Source of the DNA: Geothermobacter sp964441925
GTDB taxonomy: Bacteria > Desulfobacterota > Desulfuromonadia > Desulfuromonadales > Geothermobacteraceae
Length of the DNA: 11,575 bases
NCBI GenBank assembly: GCA_964441925.1
Contig: CAYTVY010000084.1
Location: 1-11,575, forward strand
Reading direction: 5' to 3'
Shown: piece after piece, positions 5,518 to 11,575 of the stretch
Layout of the letters: each line of letters opens with the position of its first letter
How positions within the stretch are numbered: the stretch's first letter is position 1
Position numbers and translations under genes: made by a program
Notes under the pieces: generated by a model
Database searches by the model: none
Told to the model about the DNA's origin: nothing
Seen by the model: only the letters and a program-made list of their open reading frames with translations

Positions 5518-6246
5518 TTATGGGTGCCATGCCCCTTTCGGTTCTGTTTTGGTTGTTTCCGGATTATCGCGGTCGCGTGCCCAGCGTAACGGGTTGTCAG
5601 CAATGTACTGGCGGATATGCGCCAAGGTCACATCGTTTCGAATGATATGTTCGAAATAATTGCGCTGCCAGAGACGTTGGCGAAAAGGTCGCCAGCCATC
5701 AGCCCTGACATGCCGGATGTATGCGTTGGTGGTCATCGTTTTAAACCATTGTACGATTTCCGGTAGGGGCGCACCTGTGTGTGCGCCCGGATGTTGTGCG
5801 CCCGGTTCCCCACCAGGGCAGACACANNNNNNNNNNNNNNNNNNNNNNNNNNNNNNNNNNNNNNNNNNNNNNNNNNNNNNNNNNNNNNNNNNNNNNNNNN
5901 NNNNNNNNNNNNNNNNNNNNNNNNNNTGTGCGCCCGGTTCCCCACCAGGGCAGACACACAGGTCTGCCCCTACGTTTGATTGGATGACGATGATCCCGTG
6001 GATGTGGTTGGGCATGACCACAAATGCGTCGGATTGGACGTAGGCAAATTTGCGGTTCAATTCCAGCCACCACCGCTCCACCATGCGCCCGGCGTCATTC
6101 AACCGCACATTTCCATCCACAACGTCACCAAACAGACACACCCGATCCTGCACACAGATGGTCACGAAATACGCACCGGCCTGCGAATAATCGTAACCTT
6201 TCAGGCGAAGGGTTCGACGGTGGCATGGTTTTTTAGCTGCGTTCAT
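5518..6246 (-). CDS. REP-associated tyrosine transposase (RAYT, Y1/HUH family)
   Basis: The protein belongs to the IS200/IS605-like Y1 transposase family, in the REP-associated branch, which cuts and rejoins single-stranded hairpin DNA. Visible marks are the start RRTLRLKGYDYSQAGAYFVT, the HUH motif in MPNHIHGI (His81 and His83 from the chosen start) and the catalytic tyrosine in NYFEHIIRN (about residue 197 with the gap counted as 100 nt). The frame is open further upstream to 6303, but ATG at 6246 has AGAGG (6253-6257) 6 nt before it and fits the family start MNAAKKPCHRR. The middle of the gene contains a REPIN-like repeat translated in frame (VGADLCVCPGGEPGA, then AHTGAPLPEI) and the 100-N assembly gap. 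Because the gap length is arbitrary, the frame across it cannot be proven; the gene may be intact or broken. Confidence 0.85.
   Translation of the reverse strand: MNAAKKPCHRRTLRLKGYDYSQAGAYFVTICVQDRVCLFGDVVDGNVRLNDAGRMVERWWLELNRKFAYVQSDAFVVMPNHIHGIIVIQSNVGADLCVCPGGEPGAXXXXXXXXXXXXXXXXXXXXXXXXXXXXXXXXXXCVCPGGEPGAQHPGAHTGAPLPEIVQWFKTMTTNAYIRHVRADGWRPFRQRLWQRNYFEHIIRNDVTLAHIRQYIADNPLRWARDRDNPETTKTEPKGAWHP
5795..5826. repeat. 32-bp exact direct repeat, left copy, abutting the assembly gap
   Basis: This 32-bp segment is identical to 5927-5958 on the other side of the N-run. It consists of the inner half of the left arm (TGTGCGCCC), the spacer around GGTTCCCCACCA and the inner half of the right arm (GGGCAGACACA). 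The REPIN core is therefore present at least twice, in tandem. Confidence 0.9.
5827..5926. other. Assembly gap of exactly 100 Ns
   Basis: A round 100-N run is the usual placeholder for a scaffold gap of unknown length. Both flanks end in the same 32-bp repeat, so the gap is best explained by an assembler failing to resolve a tandem or dispersed repeat. Sequence content and true length are unknown. Confidence 0.97.
5927..5958. repeat. 32-bp exact direct repeat, right copy, abutting the assembly gap
   Basis: Identical to 5795-5826. It continues to the right into the outer half of the right REP arm, ending GCCCCTAC at 5973. The offset from the left copy, 132 nt, is a multiple of three only if the real gap is 100 nt or differs from that by a multiple of three. 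Confidence 0.9.
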
Positions 6247-6252
6247 CAACAT

Positions 6253-6257
6253 CCTCT
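6253..6257 (-). promoter_or_regulatory. Ribosome-binding site deciding the transposase start
   Basis: On the minus strand AGAGG lies 6 nt before the ATG at 6246. It directly touches the in-frame ATG at 6252, which makes that one too close, and it lies inside the longer frame that opens at 6303. Confidence 0.5.
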
Positions 6258-6305
6258 TAGAGAAGGACAGATAGGTCGTCAACCATCCGGCTGTCCAGCC
6301 CATGC

Positions 6306-6327
6306 CTTTGCCGGGACCGGGGCAAAG
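6306..6327 (-). terminator. Hairpin 37 nt after the cobalamin-type radical SAM gene
   Basis: CTTTGCC (6306-6312) and GGCAAAG (6321-6327) form a perfect 7-bp stem with an 8-nt loop, between the radical SAM gene and the transposase gene, both on the minus strand. No T-run follows on the minus strand, so it is at best a non-canonical terminator. It could instead be an end structure of the transposase-associated element. Confidence 0.35.
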
Positions 6328-6363
6328 AAGACAGGGGGCGACGAACGAACTCCAGTCAACCGG

Positions 6364-8085
6364 TCATGGTGAGAACCACCTGTCGTCTGCCAGCCAGATC
6401 TCCTCGACCTCGCGTCCCCGGCCGCTGGCGGTACGGTAGAGGAAGAGGACGACCACCCGTTTCCCCTCCTGTTCCGGCAGGTGGTCGAAGGCTGTGGCGA
6501 AGAACTGCAGCTTGCTGCCGTCGCCCAGCCGGGTGGCCCGCTCGGTATCGACCCGCTGCCGGACCCGTCGGCGCTCTTCGTCGGTCAGTGCTCCCTGCAG
6601 AAAGACCGGAACCCGGTTCGGCAGCACCCGCTCGCAGTGAGCGTAGTCGCGGCCGAGGGCGGTTTGCAGGGCCGGCAGCCTGTCGGTGTCGAACCGCTGG
6701 CACAGCCAGTCCCAGAGCAGCGCGAACACACCCTCCTGGCTCAGCGGGTGACGCAGCCGGTCGCCGGCGCGGCAGAAGCCGGCCAGCTCGGCCAGGGCGG
6801 TGGTCGGGCTGCAGCCGGCCCGGCGCAGGGCGGCGAACAGGCGCGGCACGCGGCCGCTGTTCCAGGTCAGGTCGAGCAGCCGGCCGAGGGTGCGCAACTG
6901 CTCCAGTTCGCCGAAACCGAGCTGTGGCGTGGCCAGCACGGCATAGGGCGGGTGCGGATCGAAGCGGATGCCCCGTTTCCGGGCGTCACGGCGCAGGGGA
7001 GCGCCCGGCAGCAGCTTGACCGGCTCGACCTGCAGGTGATGCGGGTCCAGGGCCAGCACCCGGTCAATGGAGGCCACGAAGCTGTCCAGCCCCTCGCCCG
7101 GCAGGCCGTAGATCAGATCGAGGTGCAGGTGGATGTTGCCCATCTCCCGCAGCCGGCGCACGTTCTCCTCCAGCCGTTCCAGCGAGGTCCGGCGGCCGAT
7201 CGCCTGCAGGGTGGCGGGCAGGGTCGACTGCACGCCGATTTCGAACTGGAACATCCCCGGCGGGACCGTTGCCAGCAGTTCGAAACAGTCTTCGGTGAGC
7301 AGGTGGGCGCCGATTTCGAAGTGAAAGCGGGTTGTCCGGTTGTGGTCGAGAATGAAGCGCCAGATGCGCCGGGCCCGTTCGGCATCGTAGTTGAAGGTGC
7401 GGTCGACCAGCTTGACCAGGGGGACCTGCCGCTCCATCAGCCAGCGCAGGTCGGCTTCGATACGGCCGGTGGAGAAGCTGCGAACCCGGTCGTCGAGGGC
7501 GCTCATGCAGAAGGCGCAGTCGTAGGGACAGCCGCGGCTGGTTTCGAGATAGACCTGGCCGCGGCCGGTATCGACCAGACCGGCGGCGAAAGGCGAGGGG
7601 ATGTGGTCGAGGTCGGCCAGCGGCGGGGCGTTCGGTCCCTCGACGATTTGGTCGCCCCGCCGCCAGGCCAGTCGCGGCGTTTCGTCCGGCTCATCACCCC
7701 GGCTCCAGGCCGCCAGCAGACCGTGCAGGGGCAGCTCTCCCTCGCCGCGCACCAGGGCGTTCAATCCGGGATGGCGGGTGAAAAGCTCCGGCCCGTCGAA
7801 GCTGACCTCCGGCCCGCCGAGCACGATGCGCAGCCGGGGGGCGGCGACGTGCAGGGCGTCGACCAGCTCCAGGGTGCGGTTGCGGTTCCAGAGGTAGACG
7901 GAAAAGCAGACGACGTCCGGCCGCTCGGCCAGCAGCCGGGCCAGGACCGCCTCTTTCGGCTCCTGCAGGGTGAACTCGCAAATGCGGAAGGTACACCCGA
8001 GATCGGCGCAGAAGGCGGCCAGGCAGGGCAGGGCCAGACTGGGGTGGATGTACTTGCTGTGCAGGGTGGCCAGGACGACACGCAT
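6364..8085 (-). CDS. B12-binding domain radical SAM protein with DUF4080 C-terminus
   Basis: The 573-residue protein has an N-terminal cobalamin-binding-type Rossmann domain (about 1-130, MRVVLATLHSKYIHPSLALP and IVLGGPEVSF). A radical SAM barrel follows, with the cluster motif CPYDCAFC (Cys186, Cys190, Cys193) and TSRG before it. The C-terminal part, ending in SKLQFFATAFDHLP and VVLFLYR, fits the DUF4080 family. Such enzymes bind a [4Fe-4S] cluster and S-adenosylmethionine, and relatives use cobalamin for methylation or ring chemistry. The substrate here is unknown. There is no signal peptide, so it should be cytoplasmic. No ribosome-binding site precedes the ATG; a -10-like TATGCT ends only 6 nt upstream, which raises the possibility of a leaderless message. 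It is divergent from the next radical SAM gene, with 163 nt between starts. Confidence 0.9.
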   Translation of the reverse strand: MRVVLATLHSKYIHPSLALPCLAAFCADLGCTFRICEFTLQEPKEAVLARLLAERPDVVCFSVYLWNRNRTLELVDALHVAAPRLRIVLGGPEVSFDGPELFTRHPGLNALVRGEGELPLHGLLAAWSRGDEPDETPRLAWRRGDQIVEGPNAPPLADLDHIPSPFAAGLVDTGRGQVYLETSRGCPYDCAFCMSALDDRVRSFSTGRIEADLRWLMERQVPLVKLVDRTFNYDAERARRIWRFILDHNRTTRFHFEIGAHLLTEDCFELLATVPPGMFQFEIGVQSTLPATLQAIGRRTSLERLEENVRRLREMGNIHLHLDLIYGLPGEGLDSFVASIDRVLALDPHHLQVEPVKLLPGAPLRRDARKRGIRFDPHPPYAVLATPQLGFGELEQLRTLGRLLDLTWNSGRVPRLFAALRRAGCSPTTALAELAGFCRAGDRLRHPLSQEGVFALLWDWLCQRFDTDRLPALQTALGRDYAHCERVLPNRVPVFLQGALTDEERRRVRQRVDTERATRLGDGSKLQFFATAFDHLPEQEGKRVVVLFLYRTASGRGREVEEIWLADDRWFSP

Positions 8086-8091
8086 GGCGGG

Positions 8092-8121
8092 AGCATAGCG
8101 GAAAAAGGGGGGAAAGCCAAA
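8092..8121 (-). promoter_or_regulatory. Candidate promoter, minus strand, possibly leaderless
   Basis: On the minus strand TTTGGC (8121-8116) and TATGCT (8097-8092) are separated by 18 nt. Transcription would start about 6-7 nt after the -10, at or next to the ATG at 8085. The -35 match is weak. Its outer edge abuts the -35 of the plus-strand candidate promoter at 8122. Confidence 0.35.
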
Positions 8122-8150
8122 TTGTCGCTGCCGGGCGGCTGTGGTATGCT
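8122..8150 (+). promoter_or_regulatory. Candidate sigma70 promoter for the second radical SAM gene
   Basis: TTGTCG at 8122-8127, exactly 17 nt of spacer, then TATGCT at 8145-8150. Each hexamer matches its consensus at four of six positions. It would leave a leader of about 90 nt before the ATG at 8249. Confidence 0.4.
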
Positions 8151-8248
8151 GGCGCCCGCCCTGCGTGCCGGCAGGATGACGGTACAGATCGTGTTTCCGG
8201 TGTCAGGCCCGCGGGCAGTCCGCCACGAAATATCAGGACCTTTTGCGT

Positions 8249-9580
8249 ATGAGCCCGACGAAAACCATTCTCGCCGTGGTCGCCGACGAGAGCGGCGAGG
8301 TGTTCGAACATCCCGAGCTGCTGCTGGCCGGCGGCAGCGGCCTGAGGCCGCGCCGGCCGTTGCCGGACGAGCTGATTCCCCTGCCGGAGGGCAGCCGGCT
8401 CTTTACCATCCCCGGTACGCCGCCGGTCGGCTTCGACCGCACAAGTGGCGAACTGGTGACCCGCGACCGGCTGCCGCGCAGCTGGGGTGGCGGGACAATC
8501 CAGGCGGTCAGCGCCTTTCTCACCCCCGGCTACACCCGGACCCTGCTGCCGGCGGCCGCCTGGGAGGCAAAGCCGGTCACCCTGCCGCTGTGGTCCTATG
8601 CCGCCGTCGGCTGGTGCGAGGAGGAAGAGCGCTTCTATGTCGCGGCGGTGAAGGTCGACGGCAACACCCAGTGGCAGCCGGAGCACTTCGACGACCGCAA
8701 GCTCGAGCCAAAGGTGCGGGCGCGGCTGGCCGAGTACCCCGACAACCGGCTCTACGAGCAGCTGGCGCGTTGCGCCCTCGACTACCACTGCTTCGCCGCC
8801 AAGAATCTCTTCTTCGGCCGCTGGGAGGCTCCCCTGCCGGCTTCGCCGGCCTGCAATTCGCGCTGCATCGGCTGCATTTCCCTGCAGGAGAGTGAATGCT
8901 GTCCGTCGAGCCAGGAACGGCTGACCTTCGTGCCGACGGTGCAGGAACTGTGCGAGGTGGCGGTGCCGCACCTGCAGCGGGCCGAGAATGCCATCGTCTC
9001 CTTCGGCCAGGGCTGCGAGGGCGACCCGATCCTGCAGCACGCCGTGATCTGCGAAGCGGTGCGCGAGATGCGCCGGCAGAGTCGGCGCGGCACCATCAAC
9101 TTCAACTCCAACGCCTCGCTGCCGGAGGCCATCGACCGGCTGGCCGCGGCTGGAGTCGACTCGATCCGGGTTTCGCTCAACTCGGTCATCGAACAGCGCT
9201 ACAACGCCTATTACCGGCCGCGCGGCTACCGTTTCGCCGATGTGATCGAGAGCATTCACCGGGCGAAGAAGCACGGCATGTTCACCATGCTCAACTACCT
9301 GGTCTTTCCCGGAGTGACCGACCGCGAGGATGAGTACCAGGCTCTCTCCGCCCTGGTCGCCAGTGCCGGAGTCGACCTGATCCAGATGCGCAACCTGGCC
9401 ATCGATCCGGTCACCTACTGGCGGGCCATGGGGCTCGACGGTGCCGGTTTCGGGCTGAAGCGCTTTCTCGACCGGCTCAAGGGCGAGCATCCGCGGCTGC
9501 AGTACGGCTATTTCAACCGCACCCGGGAGAATTTCCATCCCCGGGGAGACGCGCTGTGGGAGATGCAGGCTGGAGGCTGA
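8249..9580 (+). CDS. Radical SAM protein of unknown substrate
   Basis: A 443-residue protein. The N-terminal 200 residues form a distinct region (PLPEGSRLFTIPGTPPVGFD, DNRLYEQLARCALDYHCFAAKN) unlike the usual radical SAM core. The cluster motif CNSRCIGC follows at Cys202, Cys206 and Cys209, with an extra CC pair at 217-218. SFGQGCEGDP (251-260) occupies the place of the GGEP motif and INFNSNAS and VDSIRVSLNS follow, as in classic radical SAM barrels. It should bind a [4Fe-4S] cluster and S-adenosylmethionine in the cytoplasm. I cannot name the substrate or subfamily. I chose ATG at 8249; AGGA lies 10 nt upstream, which is long, and TTG at 8243 is an alternative that adds two residues. The stop codon lies inside a 14-bp repeat. 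recQ starts 72 nt downstream and may be co-transcribed. Confidence 0.88.
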   Translation: MSPTKTILAVVADESGEVFEHPELLLAGGSGLRPRRPLPDELIPLPEGSRLFTIPGTPPVGFDRTSGELVTRDRLPRSWGGGTIQAVSAFLTPGYTRTLLPAAAWEAKPVTLPLWSYAAVGWCEEEERFYVAAVKVDGNTQWQPEHFDDRKLEPKVRARLAEYPDNRLYEQLARCALDYHCFAAKNLFFGRWEAPLPASPACNSRCIGCISLQESECCPSSQERLTFVPTVQELCEVAVPHLQRAENAIVSFGQGCEGDPILQHAVICEAVREMRRQSRRGTINFNSNASLPEAIDRLAAAGVDSIRVSLNSVIEQRYNAYYRPRGYRFADVIESIHRAKKHGMFTMLNYLVFPGVTDREDEYQALSALVASAGVDLIQMRNLAIDPVTYWRAMGLDGAGFGLKRFLDRLKGEHPRLQYGYFNRTRENFHPRGDALWEMQAGG

Positions 9581-9595
9581 TGGCTGGAGGCTGGA
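9568..9595. repeat. Tandem 14-bp repeat (GGCTGGAGGCTG core) over the stop codon
   Basis: GGCTGGAGGCTG occurs at 9568-9579 and again at 9582-9593, with a 14-bp period. The stop codon TGA of the radical SAM gene (9578-9580) lies inside the first unit, so the last residues (AGG) are made by the repeat. The second unit falls in the gap before recQ. Confidence 0.8.
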
Positions 9596-9640
9596 CGACG
9601 ACCGCTGGGAGTTGGGCTGTCGGAGGTGAGATGCGAAGAG

Positions 9641-9647
9641 GAGGGAG
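9641..9647 (+). promoter_or_regulatory. Ribosome-binding site deciding the recQ start
   Basis: GAGGGAG ends 5 nt before the ATG at 9653. An in-frame GTG at 9626 has only a poor site before it and would add nine residues rich in Glu, so ATG 9653 is preferred. Confidence 0.55.
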
Positions 9648-9652
9648 ACACG

Positions 9653-11548
9653 ATGTCGTCTGTTGAACAGCAACGGCCGGGGGGCGGCCTTGCCGGAAAC
9701 GCTTCCTGCGAGATGGCGGGGACTGGCTCCGCAGGTGCCTGTCCCGGTGCCACAGCTGTCGATCCGCTGCTGTCGATGCTGGAGAACGTCTTCGGCTTCC
9801 GCTCCTTCAGGCCCGGCCAGGAGGGGATCGTCCGGGCCCTGGCCGCCGGACGGGACGCCTTCGTGCTGATGCCGACCGGTGGCGGCAAGTCGCTCTGCTA
9901 TCAGCTGCCGGCGCTGGTGCGGCCGGGGACGGCGATCGTCGTCTCGCCGCTGATCGCCCTGATGAAGGACCAGGTCGACAGCCTGTGCCAGCTCGGGGTC
10001 GCCGCCGCCTGCTATCATTCGGCCCTCGGCGCCGCCGAGTCCCGGCAGCTGCTGGCCCGGCTCCATGCCGGTGAGCTCGATCTGCTCTATGTTGCCCCGG
10101 AGCGGCTGCTGTCCGAAGCGTTTCTGGAGCGGCTGGCGGGGATCGAGATCGCCCTGATCGCCATCGACGAGGCCCACTGCATCAGCCAGTGGGGACACGA
10201 CTTCCGCCCCGAATACCTGCAGCTGCCCCGGCTGCGCGAGCATTTTCCCGGCGTGCCGCTGGCGGCGCTGACCGCCACCGCCGATCCCCAGACCCGGCGC
10301 GACATCGTCGAACGGCTCGGCCTGCGGCAGGCGCACACCCACATTGCCAGTTTCGACCGGCCCAACATCCGCTACACGGTGCTGGAGAAAGCGCGTCCCT
10401 TCGAACAGCTGCGACGCTTTCTCGACCGACACCGGGGGGAGTCGGGGATTGTCTACGCCCTGTCGCGCAAGCGCACCGAACAGATCGCCGACCGGCTGAT
10501 TGCCGCCGGGCTGCGCGCCGCGCCCTACCATGCCGGGCTGCCGGACACGCTGCGCCACACCACCCAGGAGGCGTTTCTGCGTGACGACCTCGACATCGTG
10601 GTTGCCACGGTCGCCTTCGGCATGGGGATCGACAAGCCGAACGTGCGCTTCGTGGTGCACTACGATCTGCCCAAGAACCTCGAAAGCTACTACCAGGAAA
10701 CCGGCCGCGCCGGCCGCGACGGGCTCGCCTCCGAGGCACTGCTGCTGTTCGGCTACGGCGACATTGCCCTGGTGCGCGGCCTGATCGAGCAGTCGGAGAA
10801 TCCGGAGCAGATCCGCATCGAACTGCACAAGCTCAACGCCATGGTCGCCTACGGCGAGGAGCAGGGCTGCCGGCGGCGGACCCTGCTCGGCTATTTCGGC
10901 GAGTCCCTGGAGGAGGACTGCGGCAACTGCGACACCTGTCTCGATCCGCCGGAAACCTACGATGCCACAGAGGACGCCCGCAAGGCGCTTTCCTGCGTCT
11001 TCCGGGTCGGGCAGCGTTTCGGGGTCGGCTACGTGGTCGAGGTGCTGCGCGGCGCCGACAACGAGCGGGTGCGGCGCAACAACCACCAGCAGCTCTCCAC
11101 CTGGGGCATCGGCGCCGACAAGAGCGCCGACCACTGGAGCAGCCTGCTGCGCCAGCTGGTGCAGCGTGGCTACCTGCACCAGGATATCGGCAACTACTCG
11201 GTGCTGAAGCTGACCGAGAAGGCCCGGCCGCTGCTGCGCGGCGAGGAGAGCCTCGAGCTGCCGCGACCAAGGCTGCGGGTCAGGGCGGCGAAGAAACCGA
11301 AAAGGGGCCGCGAGCCGGTTGGTGACTACGACCGGTCCCTGTTCGAGCGGCTGCGCGCCCGGCGCAAGCAGATCGCCGATCAGCAGGGGATTCCCCCCTA
11401 CATGGTCTTCTCCGACGCCACCCTGGCGGAGATGGCCGCCGTGGTGCCGCAGACCGCCCAGGAGCTGCTGCAGATCAACGGCGTCGGCCTGACCAAGCTG
11501 GAGCGTTTCGGCGCCGACTTTCTCGACGAACTGGGCAAGCCTCCCTGA
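9653..11548 (+). CDS. recQ: ATP-dependent DNA helicase RecQ
   Basis: RecQ unwinds DNA 3' to 5' in recombination and repair of stalled forks. The 631-residue protein has the full domain order. Motif 0 FGFRSFRPGQ is at 47-56, Walker A PTGGGKS at 74-80, DEAH at 172-175 with the aromatic-rich loop HCISQWGHDFRPEY, and motif III ALTATA at 205-210. Motifs V and VI with the arginine finger QETGRAGRDG are at 348-357. The four zinc cysteines are Cys406, Cys423, Cys426 and Cys429. A winged-helix RQC domain lies at about 440-530 and an HRDC domain at 560-628. The first 36 residues are a Gly/Ala-rich extension without recognisable motif. All key residues are present, so it should be active. It follows the radical SAM gene by 72 nt with no clear promoter between them. 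No terminator is visible before the window ends. Confidence 0.97.
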   Translation: MSSVEQQRPGGGLAGNASCEMAGTGSAGACPGATAVDPLLSMLENVFGFRSFRPGQEGIVRALAAGRDAFVLMPTGGGKSLCYQLPALVRPGTAIVVSPLIALMKDQVDSLCQLGVAAACYHSALGAAESRQLLARLHAGELDLLYVAPERLLSEAFLERLAGIEIALIAIDEAHCISQWGHDFRPEYLQLPRLREHFPGVPLAALTATADPQTRRDIVERLGLRQAHTHIASFDRPNIRYTVLEKARPFEQLRRFLDRHRGESGIVYALSRKRTEQIADRLIAAGLRAAPYHAGLPDTLRHTTQEAFLRDDLDIVVATVAFGMGIDKPNVRFVVHYDLPKNLESYYQETGRAGRDGLASEALLLFGYGDIALVRGLIEQSENPEQIRIELHKLNAMVAYGEEQGCRRRTLLGYFGESLEEDCGNCDTCLDPPETYDATEDARKALSCVFRVGQRFGVGYVVEVLRGADNERVRRNNHQQLSTWGIGADKSADHWSSLLRQLVQRGYLHQDIGNYSVLKLTEKARPLLRGEESLELPRPRLRVRAAKKPKRGREPVGDYDRSLFERLRARRKQIADQQGIPPYMVFSDATLAEMAAVVPQTAQELLQINGVGLTKLERFGADFLDELGKPP

Positions 11549-11555
11549 ACCACCC

Positions 11556-11575
11556 GTCACGCATCACGCGTCACG
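11556..11575. repeat. Heptamer tandem repeat (RTCACGC) running off the window
   Basis: GTCACGC (11556-11562), ATCACGC (11563-11569) and GTCACG (11570-11575) form a 7-bp tandem array that starts 7 nt after the recQ stop and is cut by the window end. Its full length is unknown. Confidence 0.8.

Larger units (their letters stand above)
5763..5973. repeat. REPIN-like pair of inverted hairpins inside the transposase gene
   Basis: The outer ends GTAGGGGC (5763-5770) and GCCCCTAC (5966-5973) are inverted repeats. Each heads a hairpin. On the left, GGGCGCAC (5767-5774) pairs with GTGCGCCC (5781-5788) around a 6-nt loop. On the right, GGGCAGAC (5948-5955) pairs with GTCTGCCC (5962-5969) around a 6-nt loop. 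Read outward-in, the two 26-nt arms are identical except for four bases, and those four form two exchanged base pairs in the stem. The layout of two inverted palindromic repeats with a spacer is that of a REP doublet (REPIN/BIME), the usual substrate of RAYT enzymes. The total length is unknown because of the gap. Confidence 0.75.

Noticed and set aside
5763..5973. CRISPR array
   Set aside because: The repeats are adjacent or separated by an unknown gap, there are no distinct spacers of uniform length and no cas genes. The inverted hairpin arms and the surrounding transposase explain them better.
6481..8895. 804-codon plus-strand open frame opposite the cobalamin-type radical SAM gene
   Set aside because: Antisense shadow of a gene with clear CPYDCAFC and B12-binding motifs; it also runs through the divergent promoter region and into the next gene in a different frame.
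9653..11548. RecQ with neighbouring radical SAM genes as a new defence system
   Set aside because: RecQ has the standard housekeeping architecture, and neither radical SAM protein resembles a known antiviral family such as viperin. Proximity alone is not evidence.
7694..11560. Very long minus-strand open frame (1288 codons) opposite recQ and the second radical SAM gene
   Set aside because: It is antisense to two genes with complete, recognisable motifs. Its translation is rich in Gln, Arg, His and Gly without any domain, as expected when GC-rich codon bias removes stops from the opposite strand.

Overview
The window looks like chromosomal DNA from a GC-rich deltaproteobacterium, probably of the Desulfuromonadales/Geobacterales type. 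The DUF6178-family protein, the DUF4080-type cobalamin-binding radical SAM protein and the CKKIR-ending sensor fragment all fit that group. The lineage is an inference from gene content and composition. A run of exactly 100 Ns shows that this is a draft scaffold.

Layout. 1-842, minus strand: the start of an unidentified protein that runs off the left edge, overlapped by ATGA with a LolD/MacB-type ABC ATPase. 843-1315: a 473-bp gene-free stretch with two diverged copies of an intergenic repeat, a candidate sigma70 promoter and a perfect 17-bp dyad. 1316-3298, plus strand: a two-gene unit of a DUF6178 protein and a small two-helix membrane protein with a GTG start. 3295-4545, minus strand: an unusual fusion of a YjdF/DUF2238 membrane domain with a GNAT acetyltransferase; its stop codon overlaps the stop of the converging small gene. 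4587-4632: a tandem 23-bp repeat in the divergent intergenic region. 4666-5292: msrA with a signal peptide and a possible internal start. 5312-5476: a remnant of a PAS-type sensor gene. 5518-6246, minus strand: a REP-associated (Y1/HUH) transposase gene that carries a REPIN-like double hairpin inside its own reading frame; the assembly gap lies within this repeat. 6364-8085, minus strand, and 8249-9580, plus strand: two divergent radical SAM genes of unknown substrate. 9653-11548: recQ. Short tandem repeats follow the second radical SAM gene and recQ.

How the genes relate. The ABC ATPase probably belongs to a lipoprotein-release or macrolide-type export operon that continues to the left. The DUF6178 protein and the small membrane protein are very likely co-transcribed. 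MsrA repairs oxidised methionine, and its signal peptide places it outside the cytoplasm. The second radical SAM gene and recQ may be co-transcribed, being 72 nt apart. I found no CRISPR, rRNA, tRNA or recognisable defence system. The strongest candidates for something new are the in-frame REPIN inside its own transposase gene, whose arms differ by two compensatory base-pair changes, and the membrane-domain/acetyltransferase fusion.
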